From Rhamnusium bicolor (lineage: Eukaryota > Arthropoda > Insecta > Coleoptera > Cerambycidae): a stretch of DNA of 64,000 nucleotides. The notes under the pieces were generated by a model, which was given only the letters and a program-made list of their open reading frames with translations, did not search any database and had not been told where the DNA came from. The DNA lies in NCBI GenBank assembly GCA_029963845.1, contig JANEYF010002701.1, forward strand, positions 62,001-126,000, given 5' to 3'. The number at the start of each line of letters is the position of its first letter. Positions within the stretch are counted from its first letter, which is position 1. Of this stretch, positions 56,565-64,000 are shown one piece after another. Position numbers and translations under genes: made by a program.

Positions 56565-56939
56565 GTAAATATTGTGTATGCAAGGCGGTTCAAAATTATG
56601 TAGCCAAACTCTTACAGTAAATAAATGAGTTCAATATAAAATGGCAACTTTCAAATATTTGCCAGAAATAAATATTAAAGAAGTTACGCCCTTTCAAAAT
56701 GGAAGAAAAAATACTGTTTATTTTATACAGAAACAGTATGGAGTGAACTAACCTTCTATTTTCTATTAAACATGTCAAACCTATTCAACATAATATTTTG
56801 TGAATAACCAATAATGGTAGCTGCCATCCTCGATAAAACAAAACGACGCTGAATGTTTTCAATTTTGTTTACATAAGCTCATAATTCGGGGACCACATCA
56901 AAGAACAATAATCTAATTTTAATCCTACAAATGAATAGT

Positions 56940-57670
56940 ACAGCAACCTCAAATATCTGTATTATTGAATTCCTTAAAATTCCTAATTAGAAAACCTAGA
57001 CATTTTAACACTGATGAGAAACTTTCATTTATGTGATCGTTGATTCTAACGCTTCTATTGAAAATCACACCAAGATCTTTAATTCTAATAGGTCTTTGTA
57101 ATATTTGTTCATTTAACTGGTTTTTGTACTCGATGGGGCTCCGACTTCTCGAAAAAGTAAATGCATTACATTTTGATATGTTGAGGAATAAGCGATTTAG
57201 TCTACACCAGTTATTCTCTTTATTATTTACTTTGTAGCTTTTCAAAATCTAGTTCACGTTATATTACAGAATATAGTTTCAAGTCATCAGTATATAGTAC
57301 GCTTTGGACATCAAAATCTTCCACAAAATCATTAATAAACATGAGCGACTCCAATACAGATCCTTCAGGGACACCAGAACTGGTTAAGATATCGAGTGAC
57401 CTGATACCAGGGTATTCTAGATATTGCCGTCTGTTTTTTAAATATATAATGATCAAATCTAATTGTGGTGTCAAAAATTCGAATTATTCAATTTTTGTAT
57501 AAGAATACCGTGGTATAGGCGATTAAACGTTTTGGAAAAGTACATGTAAATTATGCCAACCTGTTTGTTAGCATTCAGTTCATTAGAAATAAATTGTGTG
57601 ACGCAGACAAGAATATTTTCAGTGGATTTGTGCTGTAATTCAATCATAACAGATACGTATATCAAATTAG
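56940..57670 (-). pseudogene. LINE reverse transcriptase relic (Jockey/CR1-like)
   Basis: Minus-strand order: KQVGIIYMYFSKTFNRLYHG (relatives DFSKAFDRVNH), LTSSGVPEGSVLESLMFIND (SGVPQGSxLGPxLF), VLYTDDLKLYSVI (catalytic YADDLK, here YTDD), then LNRLFLNISKCNAFTFSRSR and PIRIKDLGVIFN. This is the RT palm and thumb of a LINE without RNase H, typical of Jockey/CR1-like clades. Frameshifts near 57470 and 57250 break it. No endonuclease or 3' end was identified. Confidence 0.75.
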
Positions 57671-57984
57671 AGATTGCTTTCTTTAGGATCGAAATAGTCT
57701 CATATATTTACTTTTCAAGAAACTGGTGAGTGGTGGTGCACATGGGACTTAGGTTGCGTGTATTAATAAATAGTTTTGAATTCATCACCATTATTAAAAA
57801 CGTGACTTCAAAATATGATTTTCTATTTTACAGAAAAATTACAAATTTACCTGTCATATTTTGATAGGTTGATTTCGCAAAAATCAACTTCAAACCTCCG
57901 ATTGCATTGTAGGCTTCTTCTAGTTTAACACTCCTGAATCCATTCTGACTATTTTCAGAATGATGTCTGTCGTAGATGGGCCCA

Positions 57985-58076
57985 ATATAAAACAAAAGCT
58001 CTTATTGTTGTTCCAATATTGTATAGCCCAACTCCTCTGAGTTTGGCTATATAATATTGGAACACCCTGTATATTT
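57985..58076. repeat. Small palindrome ending in a mariner-like terminus
   Basis: TCCAATATTGTATAGCCCAACTC pairs with GAGTTTGGCTATATAATATTGGA (longest run under 20 identical), followed by ACACCCTGTATA. The same terminus (TTTGGCTGCACAATTTTGGA-ACACCCTGTATA) recurs at 61322-61352. Its complement-like form GTTCAAAATTATGTAGCCAA occurs at 56587, and one with TACGGCC at about 58334. These are probably scattered ends of one mariner-type MITE family. Confidence 0.55.
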
Positions 58077-58079
58077 ATA

Positions 58080-59092
58080 TTAAAATTTTTTTATTAAAGC
58101 AATTAGCGCTGATATGTTTTTCTATCAATATTAGCAAAAAGTTTTGCAAAACTACATTTCTCCGTCCAAATACTTTGAGGTTTCTCAAGCAGTATAATAT
58201 AAATTCAAATATACAGAATGTGAATTAAGATGCTGTTCACATTTTCCGAGTCATATTTCAAACTTATTTCGTATATAACATCAAATAAATTTAAAAAAAT
58301 TAAAAATAATCGATCAATTGTTTCTGTAAGATTGTTCAAAAATTATACGGCCAAACTCTTGCAGTAAGTAGAGGGGTAATAAAATAATATCTCATCATAA
58401 ATATCCGTTAGTTTTATGCCTTAAGATGATTTTTACTACAACTTATATTCAGTTTCACAGATAATTTATATAAATGAAACCTAATATAAAAATATTTTAC
58501 ACTACTAGAATCACGCATTACAATCAAGCTTTTAGGGTGGATTTTCTCTAAAACGACGAATGCTCTTAAAATATTTTTCTGTAATAATGAATGAAATGTC
58601 TAATTTTTAATGGCGATAACGGATTCAAAAACATTTATTTATTTATTTAACGTAAGCTCCATGGGCGATGCCCTAGAGTACTTTCTTTAAAAATCAATAT
58701 ACGACACAATTTGGATAAACACAAAGTAATATATGATTCATATTTTTAAAATTTTATATATTTCATATATAGCTACGTATACTTTAAATGACGGAGGACG
58801 TTGATATTCATGTGTTACATGGGCTAAGCTTATTACTGAAATCTGGTAGTTGAATGGCATTAAAATGATATATCACTATAGTATTCTTTGAGCTAACATA
58901 TTTCAATAATAAGCTTAATTCATCAATGAAAGCAGAAGTGGTTATCAGCGCCCTCTGGTCATTTAAAATAAACGTAGTTGTACCCATAGCTTTTTAGGTG
59001 TCTGAGCACAATAATTTTTTCCTCATTTGTTTTTTTTATCTGTTGTAATTCGTTTAATACGACTGACCAAATATTTAAGGGTTTTAAAAAAT
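58080..59092. other. Intron 7 stretch, no gene recognised
   Basis: AT-rich. Contains TTCAAAAATTATACGGCCAA at about 58334, a likely end of the repeat family described at 57985-58076. The Penelope copy that follows would then be nested between this end and the one at 61322-61352. Confidence 0.4.
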
Positions 59093-59356
59093 TATAAACA
59101 CTTTTTATTACTTATCTAATTTTCACTTTATTTGTTATTTTACAACTAGTTTCATCCTATTCGGACATTTTCAAGTAAAATAAAATATACACAGATTTTA
59201 CTTTCATTTAGATATAAACTGAACTAAATAGAAGGATGGGTCACTTTATGCTTTATCATATAATTCAAATTTGTACAGATGTTATGTCTTTTAAGTGTAG
59301 GGATTTTTCAAGGTAGTAAATTATATTATGGTGTGATTTTTATTAACAGCATTAGG

Positions 59357-60628
59357 TTATCTGAACAAGTTTAATAACGGAGAATTATTTAAATCTATTT
59401 GGTCCTTTAATATGTTGTAATTTTTATTCCTATTTAATTTATTAATTTTTAGCACTTCTAATAAATTAAGTTTTTTACTCTTCCCACAAATATCTAATAT
59501 CTTAGGTTGATGGTCATCAGTTATTGTATGGCCAGAATCTGTTAGGTGTTTATAAAAGTTAGAATGTTGTTTTTGTGTGTGAATATATTCTCTATATCTT
59601 ACCCCGAACGATCTACCTGTTTGACCTACATATGAGGCGTTACATCTAACCGATGTACACCACATTTTTTAGAGATATCAGTTTTTTGTTTTGCATTGAA
59701 AAGATATCTGCCTTTATTTTTGTTAGAACTAAAGGATGTTTTAATATTAAATTTGGAAAAAGTATTGCAAATTGAATAAGAGAGTTGACCTGAATATGGA
59801 AATGAAATGTATGTTTAAACTTTTTTCTCGTTAATAGTGGGATAAAGTTCTTTTAAGACGGACTTATTTTGTTTTTTGTAGATTAGATTGTTGATTATAT
59901 TTTGAGGGTACCCGTTATTATGTGCTATAAGTCTTATTGTGTCTAATTCTTCTTTTAAATCTGTCTCAGACAGAAGTAAGCTGAAGGCTCGGTGTGTCAT
60001 AGATTGATATGCGGCTAATTTATGGAAGAGAGGGTTATAGGAATTAAAGGGGATAGTGGCGTCTGTAAAAGTTGGTTTGCGGTAAATATTATAGGAAAAT
60101 AATATTTTATGTCTTTTTATAGTTAAGTTGAGAAAGTTTATTGATTTATTATTGTTTTCTGTTTCTAAGGTAAAAGGTATATTATTATGTGTGTGATTGA
60201 TAAAATCGAGGAGTATTTTTAATTGTCTGTCTGTCTCTTTAAATCCTATTAGGATGTCATCAACGTATCTGTACCAAAAGATAATGTTTTTTTGATACTG
60301 AAGAATCCAGTATAGTTTCCTCAAGATTATCCATGAATATATCGGATAAAAGGGGGCTAAGTGGCGAACACATAGGGAGCCCTGTTTTTTGTATAAAGAT
60401 GTTCTCATTAAATTGGAAATAAATTTGATCTAAACACAACTTGAATGTTTGCAGTATTTCATTTTTTAATTTTGGGATAATTTTGTATTTTTCTAGTATA
60501 TTTGAAATTAAAGGAAGACATTCAAAACAGGGAATATTAGGATACATATTCAACACATCAAATGATATTAATTTTATAGATAAAACATCATTTAGTTCTA
60601 ACAAAAATATAGGCAGATATCTTTTCAA
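59357..60628 (-). pseudogene. Penelope-like RT and GIY-YIG endonuclease, D copy
   Basis: RT: KLISFDVLNMYPNIPCFECL, then FIQKTGLPMCSPLSPLLSDI, IIFWYRYVDDILIGFKETDR (catalytic YVDD) and IPFTLETENNNKSINFLNLT. The chain runs through IAHNNGYPQNIINNLIYKK to 59815. Endonuclease: CNASYVGQTGRSFGVRYREY (about 59640-59580) and HLTDSGHTITDDHQ, with the GIY-YIG core reduced to its second half. There is one frameshift in the RT (about 60270-60300) and one break before the endonuclease. The N-terminus is missing because the inverted arm begins there. It is among the least decayed Penelope copies in the window. Confidence 0.85.
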
Positions 60629-60629
60629 T

Positions 60630-60960
60630 GCAAAACAAAAAACTGATATCTCTAAAAAATGTGGTGTATATCGGTTAGATTGCCCAGAATGTAACGTCTC
60701 ATATGTTAGTCAAACAGGTAGATAGTTCGAGGTAAGATATAGAGAACATATTTACACACAAGAACAACATTCCAACTTTTATAAATACCTAACAGATGCT
60801 GGTCATACAATAACTGATGGTCATCAACCTAAAACATTACGTACTTGTGGGAAAAGTAAAAAACTTAGTTTGTTAGAAGTGCTAGAAACTAATAAATAGG
60901 AATAAAAATTACAACATATTAAACGATCAAATAGATTTAAATAATTCTCCGTTATTAAAC
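60630..60960 (+). pseudogene. Second, inverted GIY-YIG endonuclease copy of element D
   Basis: The plus strand reads KTDISKKCGVYRLDCPECNV, then SYVSQTGR, a stop, VRYREHIYTQEQHSNFYKYL and TDAGHTITDGHQPKTL. It preserves the first half of the domain (GVYRLDCPxCxxxYV) that is poorly kept in the minus copy. A TAG near 60723 and a frameshift near 60895 inactivate it. Confidence 0.8.
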
Positions 60961-61416
60961 TTGTTCAGATAACCTAATGCTGTTAATAAAAATCACACCA
61001 TAATATAATTTACTATCTTGAAAAACCCCTACATTTAAAGACATAACATCTGTACAAATTTGAATTATATGATCAACCATAAAGTGACCCATCCTTCTAT
61101 TTAGTTCAGTTTATATTTAAATGAAAGTAAAATCTGTGTATATTTTAGTTTACTTGAAAATGTCCGAATAGGATGAAACTAGTTGTAAAATAACAAATAA
61201 AGTGAAAATTAGACAAGTAATAAAAAGTGTTTATAATTTCTTAAATCAAAATAGATTTTCACAAAGTAACTTCATCCTCAATCAATTATTATAGAGAGTT
61301 TTCATTTTGTTTTGTAAACGTTTGGCTGCACAATTTTGGAACACCCTGTATATATTATTAAGTATCCATATTCATATTTGCTAACTAATATTCTAATACG
61401 CCGATTTTAATTATAG

Positions 61417-61601
61417 TGTGTAGAACAATCATGGTATTTGGCGGTGGATACCCAGCTATATATCATTTCTCCAATATTATTGATAAATTTGGAGAAAAAA
61501 CCATGGAAGACAAGTCTTGCTTGTTTGGGAGCATGTTTGATTTCTGCTATATACACCTTTGTAATAACAATTAATAATAATTACGGAGCTGTCTATTTTG
61601 A
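61417..61601 (+). CDS. nrf-6-like: NRF-6-like acyltransferase, exon 8 (last exon in window)
   Basis: Residues 425-485 plus two bases. The acceptor is TTAATTATAG|TG and the donor TTTGA|GTAAGTA. The peptide CVEQSWYLAVDTQLYIISP is the diagnostic C-x3-(S/T)WYLA-x-D-x-Q motif of NRF-6-like acyltransferases. Two hydrophobic spans follow. The donor is in phase 2 and no continuation is recognisable before 64000. About 200 C-terminal residues, including the last membrane spans, are therefore expected further right; this is judged from the usual family length of roughly 650-700 residues. Confidence 0.87.
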
Positions 61602-62760
61602 GTAAGTATATACTTTAAACGAAACAAGGCGGTCATTATTATTTATCATAAATACTTGTTTTTGTCTATTGTAATTGGGAACTGTAACTGGGTGAATTTA
61701 AGCTTGATTAAGTTGTCTTTAGTTATTTTAATAAATTATTAACATTTATCTAGTAGTAATAAGAAATTGGCAATAATTCATTAAACTGTTATGTATTCTT
61801 CTTACACCAATACTACTGACAATATTTGCAAAATCATTGATAACATTAAGCTGGGTTTAAAAAAAATGTTATCTACCCATGTGACATAAAAAAAAGTTAT
61901 TATCCCAGGTTTTGCAATATTTTGAAGCACGATAATATAATAATAACAAAAATAAACTGAAATACGATGTAGAATAACCACTTTTCATAATTTCATGACC
62001 AACTGTTTAGCAATGCCTGTATTTCATGAAAATACTTGCCATCTGATTTTTCAGTGCTGCATATGCATGCATACATATAAACAAAATTTAAAAGTATCTG
62101 TATGCGTGAAATTATAAAAAGTTATTATTAGAGATTTGATCGTTTCGGATACGGGCCGAAAAGTCGGCTTGAACTTCATTCTCAGTAAGCACAAACATTC
62201 TCATTTATAACGCATGGTTTACCTATGTCTAGTGAGATCCATGACAATATTGCAAATCTGAATGCCAGTAAACAGTTGTTGCCATCAAAGTTAGTATAAT
62301 ACAAAGTCCTCTATCAAGTTCAGCGTATTAAAATTATTGTTTTCGATGTAAATTGGTGAAGGTGCCGGTGAAAGTGAGTTATTTTCTTTTAAAGTTTCTA
62401 ACAGTTCCTAAGTATATGATACGACCAACTATCAGCAGGGCTCTCTGTAAGCTTTACTAAGAGCATCTATCCGCCATTATTTTTTGTTTCGATGATGAAG
62501 AGGGTGACAGTTAGAAAATAATCAAATGGGCGAAAATTATTTGCCAAAATCAATGTGAATTGTTAGGAGAAATGTTGAGAAGAATATTTGGACCAACTTT
62601 AACCACCTAAAAATTTTAAAGTATACAGTAGTTTCAAAATACAAAACAGCGCTTTGTTCGTCCAGAAACCATCTTTCGTTACCTGTTTCGACGGACAGAG
62701 AGTGACGTGTTAAAAACGTACCATTCAAAGTTTTTTAATTAAGATAAATATAAATTAGTC
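61602..62760. other. Start of intron 8: nothing recognised
   Basis: AT-rich sequence after the exon 8 donor. The minus-strand frame at 62537-62728 has no recognisable motif. Confidence 0.4.
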
Positions 62761-62762
62761 AA

Positions 62763-64000
62763 TATGACTCCTCATGCAGCAAAACTTTATGGTCTTATTA
62801 AAAACTATAAAGAAAATGCACCCATATGACCCGCTGTATCATATATAATTGTCTTACACACAAAGTAAGTAATAAAATTAATTCAATCCTGAAAAACCGA
62901 ACAAAATGTCAATAAAAAATTTCATCGATCTTACAAAATGTTTATCTGGGTCTTTCTCCACTAAAGGGAAATTGGCGGGCACAAGCGTATTTTACGCATA
63001 TAACATTATATTGATACGCTATAACTATTTTAAATTGTAATACATTTTTTCCTGATTATAACTTACTATTGAAATGATAGATTCATCTATATTTCTTTGT
63101 TTTTTTTTCGTTTCACCCACTAAAAAGACAGTCCCCTGGCTTGTCCCTACTTAATACATTACAACTTGGAACAAACATCTAAGAATGCTATTTGAGTTTG
63201 ATAAGTAGTGTGGTTTGTAGTTCATCTATGAAGGTTTATGCAAAATTACAAGACGGAAAAACTTCTATTTGAAATATTTATTTCGATAAAATAACGCTAA
63301 AAAGTTGTCCTTTAACTTTGTAAACAGTCCCCTGGTGAAGTTTAAAAAAATCACAAAAATCATTCTACAGCTTAAAGTAAACAAATCTCGCGATGAATGG
63401 AGCGCGATCAGCGTGAAATTTGTTTGTAAACAAAAAAAGTGATGAAGTGCCTAATTTTAACAGTAGTATTTAACTCTTTCGCCCTAATGGAACAACAGTC
63501 CCCTGGTGAGTTTTTTACATAAATATTTATTGATACTCCATTGTCATAATTGATTTTTTTTAAGATGAAATATAGATGAATCTATCATTTCAATAGTAAG
63601 TTATAATCAGAAAAAAATTTATTACAATTTAAAATAGTTATAACGTATCAATATAATGTTATGTGCGTAAAATACGCTTGGGACCGCCCATTTTCCATTA
63701 GTGGAGAAAGACCCATCTAAAGAAAAAATCCCAAAAAATAGTTTTTTGGTATCTTTTGATGTTTCAAATATGTTCTCAAATATTCCTACTGCAGAATGTA
63801 AGTTACATTTTACTTGATCAACTAGATAAATCACATCTAAACGCCGTAATAAAAAACGAAAATAATTATCCTTAGATCCATGCCTAAGTGAAAATTGTTG
63901 TCAATATAATAATACATATTACACACAGAACATGTGATTGGCAATGGGCCATCATTTAGCAGATATTTTTATGTCTTTAGAAGACAAGATAATAAATTCT
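62763..64000 (+). mobile_element. Penelope-like element E, split by a 767-bp insertion, running off the window
   Basis: The first part (62764-62943) begins MTPHAAKLYGLIKNYKENAP, then AVSYI, the RT entry motif of Penelope-like elements (YGLxKxHKxxxPxRPxVS). After the insertion the chain resumes at about 63725 with LVSFDVSNMFSNIPTAE. It ends at the window edge with a decayed NTYYTQ..LAMGHHLADIF and EDKIINS. The Penelope order is preserved across the insert, which shows the interruption came later. Stops and indels are present. The YVDD box lies beyond 64000. Confidence 0.75.
62948..63714. mobile_element. 767-bp inverted-repeat element inside Penelope copy E
   Basis: The ends GGGTCTTTCTCCACTAA (62948) and TTAGTGGAGAAAGACCC (63714) begin inverted arms of about 155 bases (to about 63105 and from about 63556). 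ATCT flanks both sides (62944-62947, 63715-63718), a four-base target duplication. The central part has no gene but carries ACAGTCCCCTGG three times, at about 63132, 63325 and 63494. Superfamily not recognised. Confidence 0.78.

Larger units (their letters stand above)
59093..61241. mobile_element. Penelope-like element D with inverted 3' ends
   Basis: Arms about 59093-59745 and 60581-61241 are reverse complements and both contain the endonuclease region and 3' UTR. The left (minus) copy also has the RT between. Both outer ends read AAAATTATAAACACTTTTTA-like sequence, then GTGAAAATTAGA. Such inverted partial copies are common in Penelope-like elements. The 3' UTR includes GTCC-GAATA-GGAT followed by GAAAC, a decayed hammerhead-like stem II and core. 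Confidence 0.8.

Overview
The window is AT-rich, intron-bearing eukaryotic DNA. Everything recognisable points to an insect, but I cannot name the order. One host gene can be assembled with confidence. It encodes a 'nose resistant to fluoxetine' (NRF-6)-like membrane acyltransferase on the + strand. Eight exons (8489-8705, 12499-12692, 20698-20930, 27165-27241, 34096-34307, 46869-47038, 56396-56564, 61417-61601) have canonical GT/AG borders and fully compatible phases. Together they give the first 485 codons, and the 3' exons lie beyond base 64000. Its seven complete introns run from 3.8 to 12.6 kb and are filled with transposable elements.

Bases 1-8488, upstream of the gene: a pair of inverted arms (1-428 and 5578-5993) carries a decayed multi-membrane-span protein fragment and encloses a GC-richer block. 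A Penelope-like element (PLE) remnant and a 1.15-kb foldback element with hammerhead-ribozyme (HHR)-like motifs follow.
Introns 1-2 (8706-20697): a second PLE, a 130-bp minisatellite, a truncated Transib, then a third PLE (12990-15884). That PLE is broken by a 965-bp insertion made of three 314-bp units, each with a hammerhead ribozyme core. A nearly full-length Transib (15885-19214) with RAG-signal-like ends and a long-TIR element follow.
Introns 3-4 (20931-34095): a broken hAT transposase gene with an in-frame 144-bp triplication, a THAP-domain relic, a PIF/Harbinger derivative, and two nested I-type LINEs, one inside the other.
Intron 5 (34308-46868): a large palindrome, tRNA-like/SINE sequence, a family-B DNA polymerase relic of Maverick/Polinton type, a 2.9-kb element with about 1-kb inverted arms around a conserved ORF, a second I-type LINE copy, and a mariner-superfamily element with about 0.8-kb inverted arms.
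Introns 6-7 and the 3' end (47039-64000): foldback repeats, two Harbinger-derived MITEs (one split by a PLE), more LINE relics, a PLE with inverted 3' ends, and a PLE entering from the right edge that is itself split by a 767-bp inverted-repeat element.

The elements do not work together as a system; they record repeated nested insertion into the introns and 5' flank of one gene. The most notable items are the tandem hammerhead ('retrozyme-like') insertion and the Transib termini. All coordinates and motifs were read by eye. Family names come from remembered protein motifs, not from searches.
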